In this document: piece after piece, positions 8,008 to 17,584 of the stretch
How the letters are laid out: each line of letters starts with the position of its first letter
Position numbering within the stretch: the first letter of the stretch is position 1
Source of the DNA: Streptomyces mashuensis
Lineage (GTDB): Bacteria > Actinomycetota > Actinomycetes > Streptomycetales > Streptomycetaceae
Reading direction: 5' to 3'
NCBI RefSeq assembly: GCF_014654785.1
Contig: NZ_BNBD01000005.1
Location: 372,001 to 436,000, forward strand
Length of the DNA: 64,000 nucleotides
Position numbers and translations under genes: made by a program
Notes under the pieces: generated by a model
Told to the model about the DNA's origin: nothing
Databases searched by the model: none
What the model saw: only the letters and a program-made list of their open reading frames with translations

Positions 8008-9816
8008 ATGGGACTATATGTCAGGTCTGTGCGGTCGGCTGGGCCGGTCGGGGCGGCCGGGCGGACGCACGGCTTCCGGATCGGTCGGTTCCGGGTCGGA
8101 GGGGTGCGGATCGGTTCATTCCGGCTGGGTGGATTCCGGCTGGGTCGGTTCCGGCTGGGCCGCTTTCAGCTGGGTCGGTTCCGGCTGGGCCGGGCCGCCG
8201 CCGTCCGGGGGACCGTCGCCACCTTCGTCCTCCTGGCGACGATGACGCTGATGGGCTGTCCGCGCGGCGGCGGCCCCGGCGCCGCGCCCACCGGCTCCGA
8301 CGGGCGCTCGGCCCATGCCTCCGCGCCCTCCTCCGCCGGGGGCACCACGGGCGACGGCTCCTCCGCGGCTGCCGCGCCCCCCGCCGTGCCCCCGGGTGCC
8401 CCGCGCACGGTGCCCGCCGTGCGCTCCTGGACCCAGGCGCAGGGCCCCGGCTGGCGCCCCGGCGCCGGCGCACGCGTGGTCACCGACCAGGACGGGCCGC
8501 TGGCCGACGAGGCCCGGCGGCTCGCCGGTGAGCTGCACCTGACCACCGCCGACGGGCCCGCCCGCGCCGGGGACGTCGAGCTGGCCCTCCGCCCCGGCCA
8601 GGCCGGCGGCCCCGAGTCGTACGAGCTCACCGTCCGGGACGGCCGCGCCACGGTCACCGCCCCCGACGAGGCCGGCGCCTTCTACGGCACCCGTACCGTC
8701 CTCCAGGCGGTCCGCACCGGCGGCGGCCTGTCCGAGGGTGTCGCCAAGGACGCGCCCGACCGGGCGCAGCGCGGCCTCAACCTCGACATCGCCCGCAAGC
8801 ACTTCGCCGCCGACTGGATCGAGGCGCGCGTCCGCGAGATGGCCGACCTCAAGCTCAACCAGCTGGGCCTGCACTTCTCCGACGACCAGGGGTTCCGCAT
8901 CGCGAGCGACTCGCACCCGGAGGTCGTGTCGGCGCAGCACCTGACCAAGGCCGAGGTGCGGCACCTCCTCGACGTGGCGTCCGCGCTGCACGTCACCGTC
9001 GTCCCGGAGATCGACTCGCCGGGCCACCTGGGCGCCGTCATCAAGGCCCACCCCGGCCTCCAGCTGCGCAACGCCTCCGGCGAGGCGGCGCGGGGCGCGG
9101 TGGACGTGGGCAACCCGGAGGCGGGCCGCATCGTCGACGACCTGCTGCGCGAGTACGCGGGGCTGTTCCCGGGCCGCTGGTTCCACCTGGGTGCCGACGA
9201 GTACCGCGCGCTGATGGCCCACGACCCGCAGGCGAGCTACCCGGGGCTGGCGGCCCTCGCCCGGCAGCGGTACGGGGCGAAGGGCAAGGTGCAGGACCTG
9301 GCCACGGCCTGGCTCAACGACCGGGCGGCGGTCGTGCGCGGCCTGGGCAAGACGGCCAAGGCGTGGAACGACGGGTTCTTCCCGGACGGGGTCGTCAAGC
9401 CCGCCACATCCATCGAAGTCGAGTACTGGACGGGGAAGGAGAACGGGGCCCGGCCGCCGCAGGACTACCTGAACGGGGGACGGACCCTGGTCAACCTGAA
9501 CGACGAGTACCTGTACTACGTCCTCGGCGAGCCCAACCAGTTCCGCTATCCCACCGGGGAGCGCATCTACCGCGGCTGGTCCCCGGGCGTGCTGCGCGGC
9601 ACCGCCTCCGTGGCGGCGTCCACGTCGGGCCCGGACCGCGTCCGCGGCGGCCGCCTGGCCGTCTGGTGCGACCGGGCTGACGCCCAGACCCCCGACCAGG
9701 TCGCGGCCGGCATCCGGCTGCCGCTGGCCGCGGTGGCGCAGAAGCTGTGGGCGCCGGGAACGCCGGGGCTGTCGTGGACGGACTTCACGGCGCTGGTGGC
9801 GAAGGCGCGCGGCTGA
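8008..9816 (+). CDS. GH20 beta-N-acetylhexosaminidase, probable lipoprotein
   Basis: A 602-residue exported glycosidase that would release GlcNAc/GalNAc from chitin or cell-wall oligomers. The GH20 catalytic pair is Asp397-Glu398 in FHLGADEYRA; LHFSDDQGFRI and VPEIDSPGHLGA are further family motifs. ATG 8008 is chosen because GGGGAGG lies about 10 bases upstream; an upstream TTG at 7978 would overlap that site. The N-terminus is odd: residues 22-62 are a basic tandem repeat (about FRLGR), followed by a hydrophobic stretch and the lipobox-like TLMGC (Cys84). The GH20b-type N-domain spans roughly 140-250 and the catalytic barrel about 255-600. It is probably anchored outside the membrane. Confidence 0.92.
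   Translation: MGLYVRSVRSAGPVGAAGRTHGFRIGRFRVGGVRIGSFRLGGFRLGRFRLGRFQLGRFRLGRAAAVRGTVATFVLLATMTLMGCPRGGGPGAAPTGSDGRSAHASAPSSAGGTTGDGSSAAAAPPAVPPGAPRTVPAVRSWTQAQGPGWRPGAGARVVTDQDGPLADEARRLAGELHLTTADGPARAGDVELALRPGQAGGPESYELTVRDGRATVTAPDEAGAFYGTRTVLQAVRTGGGLSEGVAKDAPDRAQRGLNLDIARKHFAADWIEARVREMADLKLNQLGLHFSDDQGFRIASDSHPEVVSAQHLTKAEVRHLLDVASALHVTVVPEIDSPGHLGAVIKAHPGLQLRNASGEAARGAVDVGNPEAGRIVDDLLREYAGLFPGRWFHLGADEYRALMAHDPQASYPGLAALARQRYGAKGKVQDLATAWLNDRAAVVRGLGKTAKAWNDGFFPDGVVKPATSIEVEYWTGKENGARPPQDYLNGGRTLVNLNDEYLYYVLGEPNQFRYPTGERIYRGWSPGVLRGTASVAASTSGPDRVRGGRLAVWCDRADAQTPDQVAAGIRLPLAAVAQKLWAPGTPGLSWTDFTALVAKARG
8074..8193 (+). repeat. Eight tandem 15-bp units inside the hexosaminidase N-terminus
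   Basis: Eight in-frame copies of a 15-bp unit (consensus TTCCGGCTGGGTCGG), the later copies nearly identical and the earlier ones degenerate. They encode a basic FRLGR-type pentapeptide array just before the signal sequence. The length suggests an expandable coding minisatellite. Confidence 0.85.
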
Positions 9817-9946
9817 CCACCCGGCGCGCCTGACCCCGCTCGGCCGGCCGCCTGCCCGGCCCTCGGGGGCGGACGGGGCGGAGGAGGCGCCCCCCGCAGG
9901 GGCGTTACCCTCGCCGGAACAGATGGCACCGCACCCCGAGGGCACC

Positions 9947-12055
9947 ATGAAGATCGAATTCCTGCTGCACAACGCGTACGGCATCGGCGGCACCATCCGC
10001 TCCACCGTCAACCTCGCCACCGCCCTCGCGGCCCGCGGCCACGACGTGCGCGTCATCAGCGTCAACCGCCCCGTCGACGAGCCCGAGATCGTCCTCGACC
10101 CGCGCGTCCGCCTCACCCCCCTCGTCGACCTGCGCGAGGGCACCGCCGGCGACGAGTACGACACGCCCCTCAACCAGCGGCCCAGCGAACTCTTCCGCGA
10201 CGAGCGCATCGACAACGGCCGGATGGCCGCCACCGCCCTCACCGACGAACGCGTCAAGGCCCACCTCACCACCACCGACGCCGACGTCGTCATCGCCACC
10301 CGCCCCAAGCTCATCGGCTACCTCGCCGCGTACGGCGCCGACCGGCCCTACCTGCGGCTCGGCCAGGAACACCTCACCCACGAGGCGCACGTGCCCGAGC
10401 TGCACGAGGTGATGGACCCCGCGATCGCCGCCCTCGACGCCTTCACCACCGTCTCCGAGGCCGACGCCCGCAACTACCGGCAGGCCCTGCCCGACGCCCA
10501 CGCCCGCATCCTCGCCGTCCCCAACGCCGTGCCCGCCCCCGCCGCCGAGCCCTCCGACGGCACCACGAAGCTCATCGTCTCCGCCGGCCGCCTCGTCGCC
10601 GTCAAGCGCTACGACCGCCTCGTCGCCGCCTTCGCCAAGATCGCCGCCGAGCGCCCCGAGTGGCGGCTCCGCATCTACGGCCGCGGCCCCGCCAAGGCCA
10701 AGCTGCGCCGCCAGATCGAGGAGCTCGGCCTCGCCGAGCGCATCACCCTCATGGGCGCCCGCTCGCCCATCGAGACCGAATGGGCCAAGGGCGCCATCGC
10801 CGCCGTCGCCTCCGACGCCGAGTCCTTCGGCATGACCATCGTCGAGGCCATGCACGCCGGCCTCCCCGTCGTCGCCACCGACTGCCCGCACGGCCCCCGC
10901 GAGATCCTCACCGACGGCACCGACGGCCTGCTCGTCCCCCTCGACGAGGGCGACGCCGTCGACGCCTACGCCGACGCCCTGCTCCGCCTCACCGGCGACG
11001 CCGAGCTGCGCGCCCGCCTCGGCGCCGCCGCCCGCACCGCCGCCCGCCGCTACGAACCCGAAGCCATCGCCCAGCGCTACGAGCAGCTGTTCGAAGAGCT
11101 GCGGCCGGGCTGCACCACCGCCCGCCCCAAGAAGGGCGGCTTGCTCCGCGGCCTCTTCGGCGGCGCCCGCACCGACCGCAAGCCCACCGCCGCCCCCGCC
11201 CCGGCCGCCGACGCCGCCCACCCCGACGCCCGCTGCACCGTCACCGCCGACGGCTCCCTCGCCGTACGCCTGCGCACCGGCCAGCTCACCGCCGCCGACA
11301 CCCACCTGCTGCTGCGGCACCGCGGCAGCAAGGGCAAGGAAGCCGTGCGCGTGCCGCTGCCCAAGCAGCGCCGCGACGCGGGGGAGTGGCTGGAGGTCCG
11401 CGTCGACCGCGCCGCACACGCCCTGCCCGAGGGCCGCTGGGACGCGTACACCGAACGCTCCGGCGACAAGACCCGCCGCCGGCTCCTCGGCACGCTCGTC
11501 GAACAGAAGGCCCTCCTCGGCCTCGACCTGCAGCAGACCCCCGACGGCGTCACGGCCTGGGTCCCGTACGAGACCAGCGACGGCTTCCTCGCCGTCCGCA
11601 CCTGGCTGCGCGAACGCCACGCCGAGGCCACCGAGGTGCGCGTCGGTGACGACGGCGTGACCGTGACCGTGACGACGTACGGCGCGCCGCTCGGCGACGG
11701 CGGCGAACTCGTCGCCCGGCTGCGCCACGGCGACGGCGCCGCCGCCGACGTCCGCGCCCCCCTGGAGCGCGGGGAGCAGGGCGGCACCGGCACGCTGCCG
11801 CTGGAGCCCATGAGCCGGCGCACCGGCGCGGAGCAGGACCTGTGGGACCTGTACGTGCGCCCCGCCGCGGGCGCCGCGCTCGTCCGCGTCGGCCGCATCG
11901 CCGGGGACTTCGCCGACCGCAAGGGCATCGACACCTTCCCGGCGGCCACCCGCGGCACGGCGCGACTGCGGCCGTACTTCACGGTCACCAACGACCTCAC
12001 CGTGTCGGTGAAGGACATCGAGGGCGCGGGGGAGGGCGCGGGCGAGGAGGAGTAG
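9947..12055 (+). CDS. GT4 glycosyltransferase with beta-rich C-terminal extension
   Basis: About 702 residues. The first 380 form a GT-B retaining glycosyltransferase: donor-domain start IVSAGRLVAVKRYDRLVAAF, RIYGRGPAKAKLRRQIEELGL, and the E-x7-E motif in SDAESFGMTIVEAMHAGLP. The N-domain carries GIGGTIRSTVNLA. After a Gly/Ala/Pro linker near 390-420, about 280 residues of alternating beta-strand character follow (VTADGSLAVRLRTG, VTVTVTTYGAPLG). This tail has no recognised motif and may bind polymer. ATG 9947 (MKIEFLLHNAYG) is preferred over 9923 because GAGGG precedes it and the fold begins there. A role in cell-wall or extracellular glycan assembly is likely; acceptor unknown. Confidence 0.85.
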   Translation: MKIEFLLHNAYGIGGTIRSTVNLATALAARGHDVRVISVNRPVDEPEIVLDPRVRLTPLVDLREGTAGDEYDTPLNQRPSELFRDERIDNGRMAATALTDERVKAHLTTTDADVVIATRPKLIGYLAAYGADRPYLRLGQEHLTHEAHVPELHEVMDPAIAALDAFTTVSEADARNYRQALPDAHARILAVPNAVPAPAAEPSDGTTKLIVSAGRLVAVKRYDRLVAAFAKIAAERPEWRLRIYGRGPAKAKLRRQIEELGLAERITLMGARSPIETEWAKGAIAAVASDAESFGMTIVEAMHAGLPVVATDCPHGPREILTDGTDGLLVPLDEGDAVDAYADALLRLTGDAELRARLGAAARTAARRYEPEAIAQRYEQLFEELRPGCTTARPKKGGLLRGLFGGARTDRKPTAAPAPAADAAHPDARCTVTADGSLAVRLRTGQLTAADTHLLLRHRGSKGKEAVRVPLPKQRRDAGEWLEVRVDRAAHALPEGRWDAYTERSGDKTRRRLLGTLVEQKALLGLDLQQTPDGVTAWVPYETSDGFLAVRTWLRERHAEATEVRVGDDGVTVTVTTYGAPLGDGGELVARLRHGDGAAADVRAPLERGEQGGTGTLPLEPMSRRTGAEQDLWDLYVRPAAGAALVRVGRIAGDFADRKGIDTFPAATRGTARLRPYFTVTNDLTVSVKDIEGAGEGAGEEE

Positions 12056-12170
12056 GCGGACGAGGAGGAGCAGGCCGCCGCACCCCGTGACCGGTGTGAC
12101 GCGCGGGGCGGTCCCCGCGCTGTACGTCGCAGAACCGTCCGACGCGACGCACCGGATGAAGGGGAACGCC

Positions 12171-12707
12171 ATGGGCTTCTGGGGCTACTTGCTCGTCGGC
12201 CGCGGCGAGGACCGGGACCTCACCGAGTGCCCGGTCCTCGCCGCGAACCGGGAACACCTCCTGCCCGCCGGGTCCTTCGCCGGCGGCTGGCAGCTGTGGG
12301 CCCACCCCGCCCACCGTGAACCGGACGCCCGGCCGGGACTCGGCGGCGGCATCGACGCCCTCGTCAGCACCCTCGCCGACCAGACCGCCGCCCCCGCCCT
12401 GGCCGCGTACGTCATGGAGAGCGACTGCGCCCTGCTCGGCGGCGCCAGCCCCGGCGGCACCTGCTGGTCGGCGTGCCTGGGCCGCACGCCGCTGGCCCGC
12501 TACCTGGCCGACACCGGACTCGCCCTCGACGACCTCTTCCCCAGCCCCGAGGCCGCGGCCGCCCACTGCGCCGCCTGGGCGGCGGCCGCCGGCCACCCGG
12601 CCGACACGACGGAACTGGCGGACGTCCTCGCCGCCGACCCGGAACCGGGCGTGGAGGACCTCTTCCGCCAACTGCTGGCCCGGCTCGGCATGGTGGAAGC
12701 GGGCTGA
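12171..12707 (+). CDS. Conserved hypothetical protein
   Basis: A 178-residue soluble protein (MGFWGYLLVGRGEDRDLTECP). ATG 12171 is used because AAGGGG lies 6 bases upstream; ATG 12156 is possible. No signal peptide, membrane segment or catalytic motif is seen. It has a Trp-rich first half (GGWQLWAHP) and an Ala-rich helical second half (AAHCAAWAAAAGHPAD, VEDLFRQLLARLGM). The family is widespread in Streptomyces as far as I recognise, but its function is unknown. It stands alone between the glycosyltransferase and a terminator-like hairpin. Confidence 0.65.
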   Translation: MGFWGYLLVGRGEDRDLTECPVLAANREHLLPAGSFAGGWQLWAHPAHREPDARPGLGGGIDALVSTLADQTAAPALAAYVMESDCALLGGASPGGTCWSACLGRTPLARYLADTGLALDDLFPSPEAAAAHCAAWAAAAGHPADTTELADVLAADPEPGVEDLFRQLLARLGMVEAG

Positions 12708-12773
12708 AGAGGCCGGCTGGGAAGGCCGGCTGAGATGGCCGGCTCAAGAAAGCGGTGCGCATACGGACGGAGA

Positions 12774-12815
12774 GCGGCCGGGGCCGCCACCCCCCACAGG
12801 AGAGGCCCCGGCCGC
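12774..12815 (+). terminator. Hairpin terminator
   Basis: A 12-bp perfect inverted repeat GCGGCCGGGGCC...GGCCCCGGCCGC with an 18-nt loop, in the 284-bp gap after the 178-aa hypothetical gene. The same gap also holds three scattered GGCCGGCT motifs near 12711-12744. Nothing gene-like is seen in it. Confidence 0.65.
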
Positions 12816-12991
12816 CCGCCCGTTGCGGACCCTGGCGGGGTACGCACTCCTTACAGCGCCGGACGTCGCGAAACCGTCACACCCGCCGCGCCGTGGGGGC
12901 CCGCGCACCGAGCGCGTAGTATCACCCGCTCATAGGCGTCTACCCTCGTGCACCGGAACGCCCCGGACCACGAGCCTTGGAGTCAGAAGCG

Positions 12992-13993
12992 ATGTATCCG
13001 TGCGGTCGGTGCCGCGCAACCGCCGTGGGCCCCGACGGGCGCTGCGCCGCGTGCGGTACGTATCAGCAGCAGTTGCAGCAGATGCCGTACCCGCAGCAGC
13101 CCTATCCGCAGCAGCCGATGGCGCCGTACCCGGGCCCGGCCGGCATGGCCGTGCCGGCGCCGGCCGGCGGCATCGACCTGCGCCGCGGCATGCCGACGAC
13201 GCTGATGGTGCTGCTGGGCGTGTACGCGCTCCTGTCGCCCGTGGGCATCTACGGCAACGCCAGGGCGCGCGAGGTCTACGACGACCTGCTGGGGCAGAGC
13301 AGCGTCGCCGACTGGACGACGAAGGTCAACGACGCGGACACCCTCAGCTCCGTCCTGGGCTTCGTCAGCTTCCTCGTGATGGTGCCGACGATCATCCTGT
13401 GGACGATGTGGTTCTACCGGATGCGGAGGAACGCCGAGGTCTTCGCGCCGGGCACGCAGCGGCTGGCCCGCGGCTGGGCCGGCGGCGCCTGGTTCACGCC
13501 GGTGGTGAACTTCTGGTTCCCCAAGCAGATCGCCAACGACATCTACCGGGCCAGCGCCCCGGGCGGCCCGCAGAGCGCGCCCAAGGGCCTGCTGAACGGC
13601 TGGTGGGCCGCGTGGGTGGCGGTCCAGGTGGCCGCCTGCGTCAGTGCGGTCGTCAGCTTCGTCTCCGGCATTCAGCTGGCGGCGAGCGCGGCGAACGCGT
13701 TCGCCGACGAGGACGAGATGCGCAGCGCCCTCGAGACGATGAAGACGGGACTGCTCATCTCCGACGTGGCCTGCGTGCTGTACCCGGTCGCGGGTGTGCT
13801 GGCCATTCTGGTGGTCCGCCAGCTGATGGGTCTCCAGGGGCAGCGGCTCGCGGCGGGTCCGGGTGCGCCGGGTGTGCCGGGTGGTCCGGGTGCGGGGTGG
13901 CAGGCGGCGCCGGCGGCGCCGTACGGTGCGCCGGCCGCACCCCCTGTGCCGCCTGCGCAGAATCCTTTCGGCAACGGTCCGGCGGGCTCCTGA
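12992..13993 (+). CDS. Zinc-ribbon DUF4328-type membrane protein
   Basis: A 333-residue membrane protein. The N-terminus has a zinc ribbon (YPCGRC...CAACGTY) followed by a Gln/Pro-rich linker (residues about 20-55). The membrane part has four hydrophobic segments: TTLMVLLGVYALLSPVGI, VLGFVSFLVMVPTIILWTMWFYRMRRNAE, AAWVAVQVAACVSAVVSFVSG and VACVLYPVAGVLAILVVRQL. The WFYRMRRNAEVF and WFTPVVNFWFPKQIANDIYRAS motifs are characteristic of DUF4328 proteins. The C-terminus is a Gly/Ala/Pro tail. ATG 12992 has GGAG about 9 bases upstream. Function unknown; it is followed at 34 bases by a sigma-factor gene. Confidence 0.8.
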   Translation: MYPCGRCRATAVGPDGRCAACGTYQQQLQQMPYPQQPYPQQPMAPYPGPAGMAVPAPAGGIDLRRGMPTTLMVLLGVYALLSPVGIYGNARAREVYDDLLGQSSVADWTTKVNDADTLSSVLGFVSFLVMVPTIILWTMWFYRMRRNAEVFAPGTQRLARGWAGGAWFTPVVNFWFPKQIANDIYRASAPGGPQSAPKGLLNGWWAAWVAVQVAACVSAVVSFVSGIQLAASAANAFADEDEMRSALETMKTGLLISDVACVLYPVAGVLAILVVRQLMGLQGQRLAAGPGAPGVPGGPGAGWQAAPAAPYGAPAAPPVPPAQNPFGNGPAGS

Positions 13994-14027
13994 ACCCCGG
14001 GTACGGCAATTGGTGCAGGATGAGAGC

Positions 14028-14684
14028 GTGCAGGGGGACGACGCTGAGCTGACCGCCGCGGTGCGCGCGGCGCAGGACGGGGACGAAACGGCATTCCGGA
14101 CCGTCTACCGGTCCGTGCATCCCCGGTTGCTCGGCTACGTCCGTACGCTCGTCGGCGACGCCGACGCGGAGGACGTGACGTCCGAGGCGTGGCTGCAGAT
14201 AGCGCGCGACCTCGACCGGTTCACCGGCGACGCCGACCGTTTCCGCGGCTGGGCCGCGCGTATAGCCCGCAACCGCGCACTGGACCACATACGCATGCGC
14301 GGCCGGCGCCCCGCCATCGGCGGGGACGACAGCGAACTCGCCGGCCGCCCCGCCGACGCCGACACGGCGGGCGAGGCCCTGGAGGCCCTCGGCACGGGGC
14401 GCACCTTCGCCCTGATCGCCCAGCTGCCGCAGGACCAGGCCGAGGCCGTGGTGCTGCGCGTGGTCGTGGGACTGGACGCCAAGTCGGCCGCCGGGGTGCT
14501 GGGCAAGCGCCCCGGCGCGGTACGGACCGCCGCCCACCGGGGCCTGCGGCGGCTGGCCGAGCTGGTGACCGGGGGCGGCACCGAAGCCGCCGCAGGGCGG
14601 CGCCGGCCCCCCACCGGAGCAAGCGGACACAACGCTTCTGCCGGTGTGACGCAAATGCGCGCGCGGACGCAGAAGGACATGTGA
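14028..14684 (+). CDS. ECF-type RNA polymerase sigma factor
   Basis: A 218-residue sigma-70 family protein. Region 2 is DETAFRTVYRSVHPRLLGYVRTLVG with DAEDVTSEAWLQIARDLDRF and the core-binding/-10 stretch FRGWAARIARNRALDHIR. Region 4 is IAQLPQDQAEAVVLRVVVGLDAKSAAGVLGKRPGAVRTAAHRGLRRLAEL. GTG 14028 is chosen for the AGGA about 7 bases upstream; GTG 14013 is the alternative. The C-terminus has about 35 extra residues. It overlaps the next gene by one base (TGATG), and that gene encodes a one-TM protein that could be its regulator. Confidence 0.9.
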   Translation: MQGDDAELTAAVRAAQDGDETAFRTVYRSVHPRLLGYVRTLVGDADAEDVTSEAWLQIARDLDRFTGDADRFRGWAARIARNRALDHIRMRGRRPAIGGDDSELAGRPADADTAGEALEALGTGRTFALIAQLPQDQAEAVVLRVVVGLDAKSAAGVLGKRPGAVRTAAHRGLRRLAELVTGGGTEAAAGRRRPPTGASGHNASAGVTQMRARTQKDM

Positions 14685-15730
14685 TGGCGGACGACCACCG
14701 GTACGACTGGCTGGATGACGCTGCCGCAGAGCGGCTGCTGACGGGCTCTCCGCTCATCCCCCCCGCCCCCACCCCCACCCCCACCCCCGCCTCCCCTTCC
14801 CCCTCGTGTGGCACGGACGCCGGTGCGGACGGCGTGGGTGGCGTGGACGGTGCGGCGCGGCTGGAGGCTGCGCTGCGGGTGCTGCGTACGCCCGCGCACG
14901 TGGCCGCCGGGCCGGGGAGCGAGCCGCTGCCCGGGGAGGAGGCCGCGCTCGCCGCGTTCCGCGAGGCCCGCGTCGCACGGGCCGCCGCCACCGCCCGCCC
15001 CGCCAAGGCACGGTTCCGCCTGCGGCGGCCCGCCAGGGCGGCCCTGGCACTCACCCTGGCCGGGTGCGCCGTCGGCGGTGTGGCCGTGGCCGCCGGCACC
15101 GGGGTGCTGCCCAGCCCCTTCCGCAGCCCCGGCCGGCAGGCCGCCGCGCCCGCCGCCGGCCTGCCCACGGCCGCGGAGACCGACGGGGGCCGCAGCACCA
15201 CCCCGCACCCCGGCACCCCGGGCAGCCCCACGCCCGGCGCCTCCGGCACCCCGCGCCCCTACCGCACCCCCGGCGCCACCGGCACCCCCGGCCCCGGCAG
15301 CACCGGCGGCACCGCCACGCCCGGCGACCCGGACCACGAACCGGACCACGGCTCCTCGGCCACCCCGCCCCACGACGGCGGCACCGACAAGGGCGGTCCC
15401 GCCACCGCCGACCCGGCCCGCGCCCTGGCTGTGCGGCTCTGCCAGACCTTCCTCCAACAGAGCAAGCGCCGCGGCGGCGGCCTCGACGACGAGGACGCCC
15501 GCACCCTCGAACGCAGCGCCGGCGGTGCGGCCGGCGTCCGCGCGTACTGCGAGCGGCTGCTCGCCGCCGAGGGCGACGACGGGGACGGCGACGAGGGCGA
15601 CATCGCCCGCAACGGCGGCGGCCGCGGCGGCTCGAACCCCCGTTCCACCCCCGGCTCCCGCCCCCAGGCGGGGCTGCCGGGGCTGCCGCAACTGCCGGGT
15701 GTGACGTTTTCGGGGAGCACGGCGCTGTAG
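14684..15730 (+). CDS. Putative membrane anti-sigma-like partner of the ECF sigma factor
   Basis: About 348 residues, translationally coupled to the sigma gene, with AAGGA 6 bases before ATG 14684. The cytoplasmic N-terminal part (residues 1-115) includes a Pro/Thr repeat ([11 protein letters not shown]) and helices around [14 protein letters not shown] and [17 protein letters not shown]. One membrane helix follows at about 122-142 ([19 protein letters not shown]), then a long Pro/Gly/Thr-rich region and a C-terminal helical part ([33 protein letters not shown]). There is no recognisable zinc anti-sigma motif (HxxxCxxC), so the anti-sigma role rests on coupling and topology only. Confidence 0.7.
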   Translation: MADDHRYDWLDDAAAERLLTGSPLIPPAPTPTPTPASPSPSCGTDAGADGVGGVDGAARLEAALRVLRTPAHVAAGPGSEPLPGEEAALAAFREARVARAAATARPAKARFRLRRPARAALALTLAGCAVGGVAVAAGTGVLPSPFRSPGRQAAAPAAGLPTAAETDGGRSTTPHPGTPGSPTPGASGTPRPYRTPGATGTPGPGSTGGTATPGDPDHEPDHGSSATPPHDGGTDKGGPATADPARALAVRLCQTFLQQSKRRGGGLDDEDARTLERSAGGAAGVRAYCERLLAAEGDDGDGDEGDIARNGGGRGGSNPRSTPGSRPQAGLPGLPQLPGVTFSGSTAL

Positions 15731-15799
15731 GGAGTGAGCCGACTGGTCATCGGCTGCGCAGGAGCCGGAGTTCCCCCCATACCGTCGGCTCCGCGCGTC

Positions 15800-15837
15800 G
15801 GCGCGGGCAGGGCTCCTCCCCCGGTCCTGCCCGCGCC
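15800..15837 (+). terminator. Hairpin terminator after the sigma operon
   Basis: A 12-bp perfect stem GGCGCGGGCAGG...CCTGCCCGCGCC with a 14-nt loop, 70 bases past the stop of the anti-sigma-like gene and before the mutase start. It should separate the two units. Confidence 0.65.
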
Positions 15838-15960
15838 CCTCCCGCGCCGTACGCGTGTGGGTCGCCGGGTCCCGCAGCTCCGGCCGCTACAGTCCAAGCG
15901 GGGCCCCCGAGCCTGCGACCGGGGCCCACCGCCGAGCGGAGAGCGGGAGGCGAGAGGCCC

Positions 15961-17544
15961 ATGGCGCGATCGACCGAGTCCGGACTGCCGATCCGGCCTG
16001 TGTACGGCCCGGAGAACCTCGCCGGCTGGGACCCCGCCGACCGGCTCGGCACGCCCGGCTCCTTCCCCTTCACCCGGGGCATCCACCCCACCATGTACAC
16101 GGGCCGGCCCTGGACCATGCGGCAGTACGCCGGCTTCGGCACGGCCGCCGAGTCCAACGCCCGCTACCGGCAGCTCATCGAGCACGGCGGGCACGGCCTG
16201 TCCGTCGCCTTCGACCTGCCCACCCAGATGGGCCACGACTCCGACGCGCCCCTGGCGAGCGGCGAGGTGGGCAAGGTCGGCGTGGCGGTCGACTCGGTCG
16301 AGGACATGCGCGAGCTCTTCGCCGGCATCCCGCTCGGCGAGGTCTCCACCTCCATGACCATCAACGCCCCGGCGGCCGTGCTGCTCCTGCTCTACCAGCT
16401 GGTGGCCGAGGAACAGGGCGTGCCCGGCGACCGGCTGACGGGCACCGTCCAGAACGACGTGCTCAAGGAGTACATCGCGCGGGGCACCTACATCTTCCCG
16501 CCCAAGCCGTCGCTGCGGCTGACCGCCGACATCTTCGCCTACTGCCGGACCGAGCTGCCGCGCTGGAACACCATCTCCGTCTCCGGCTACCACATGGCCG
16601 AGGCGGGGGCCTCGCCCGCGCAGGAAGTGGCCTTCACGCTGGCCGACGCCGTGGAGTACGTCCGGACGGCCGTCGCCGCGGGCATGGCCGTGGACGACTT
16701 CGCGCCGCGCATCTCCTTCTTCTTCGTCGCCCGTACGACGCTGCTGGAGGAGGTGGCCAAGTTCCGCGCGGCCCGACGTATCTGGGCGCGGATCATGCGG
16801 GACGAGTTCGGTGCGCACGACCCCAAGTCGCAGATGCTGCGCTTCCACACCCAGACGGCCGGGGTCCAGCTCACCGCGCAGCAGCCCGAGGTGAACCTGG
16901 CGCGCGTCACCGTGCAGGCCCTGGCGGCCGTGCTCGGCGGTACCCAGTCGCTCCATACCAACTCCTTCGACGAGGCCCTCGCCCTGCCCAGCGACAAGGC
17001 GGCCCGGCTCGCCCTGCGCACCCAGCAGGTGCTCGCGTACGAGACGGATGTGCCCGCGACGGTCGACCCGTTCGCGGGGTCGTACGTGGTCGAGTCCCTG
17101 ACCGACGAGCTGGAGTTCGCCGCCCTGGAACTGATGGACGAGGTGGAGGGGCGCGGCGGTGCCGTCGCCGCGATCGAGCAGGGCTTCCAGAAGGCCGAGA
17201 TCGAACGCAACGCGTACCGCGTCGCCCAGGAGACCGAACGTGGCGAACGCGTCGTGGTCGGCGTCAACCGCTTCCGGCTCGACGAGGAGGAGCACTACGA
17301 GCCCCTGCGCGTCGACCCCGCCATCGAGACCCGGCAGCGCGAACGGCTCGCCCGGCTGCGCGCCGAACGGGACGGCACGGCGGTCGCGGCGGCCCTGGAC
17401 GTGCTCCGCGACGCCGCCCGCGACCCCTCGCGGAACGTCCTCCCACCGTTGAAGGAGGCGTTGCGCGCGCGGGCCACGGTGGGCGAGGTCTGCGGCGCGC
17501 TGCGGGACGTGTGGGGCAGTCACACGCCGGCCGAGGCCCTCTGA
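15961..17544 (+). CDS. Acyl-CoA mutase large subunit (methylmalonyl-CoA mutase family), no B12 domain
   Basis: A 527-residue TIM-barrel catalytic subunit of a B12-dependent acyl-CoA mutase. Motifs include [83 protein letters not shown] and [15 protein letters not shown]. The protein stops after the barrel: the cobalamin-binding DxHxxG domain is absent, as in two-subunit mutases (IcmA, HcmA, MeaA-like). The small B12 subunit must be encoded elsewhere. Methylmalonyl-, isobutyryl- or a related CoA could be the substrate; Tyr in MYTGRPW is compatible with a methylmalonyl-type pocket but not decisive. ATG 15961 follows a GGGAGG. Confidence 0.88.
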   Translation: MARSTESGLPIRPVYGPENLAGWDPADRLGTPGSFPFTRGIHPTMYTGRPWTMRQYAGFGTAAESNARYRQLIEHGGHGLSVAFDLPTQMGHDSDAPLASGEVGKVGVAVDSVEDMRELFAGIPLGEVSTSMTINAPAAVLLLLYQLVAEEQGVPGDRLTGTVQNDVLKEYIARGTYIFPPKPSLRLTADIFAYCRTELPRWNTISVSGYHMAEAGASPAQEVAFTLADAVEYVRTAVAAGMAVDDFAPRISFFFVARTTLLEEVAKFRAARRIWARIMRDEFGAHDPKSQMLRFHTQTAGVQLTAQQPEVNLARVTVQALAAVLGGTQSLHTNSFDEALALPSDKAARLALRTQQVLAYETDVPATVDPFAGSYVVESLTDELEFAALELMDEVEGRGGAVAAIEQGFQKAEIERNAYRVAQETERGERVVVGVNRFRLDEEEHYEPLRVDPAIETRQRERLARLRAERDGTAVAAALDVLRDAARDPSRNVLPPLKEALRARATVGEVCGALRDVWGSHTPAEAL

Positions 17545-17584
17545 GCGTGCCCGGGGCGCCGCCGGGTGGGGGACACTGGTGGGT

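Noticed and set aside
8116..12172. Very long minus-strand open frames opposite the hexosaminidase and glycosyltransferase genes
   Set aside because: They lie antisense to genes with clear domains and have Arg/Gly/Ala-rich compositions typical of high-GC shadow frames; no motif or ribosome site supports them.
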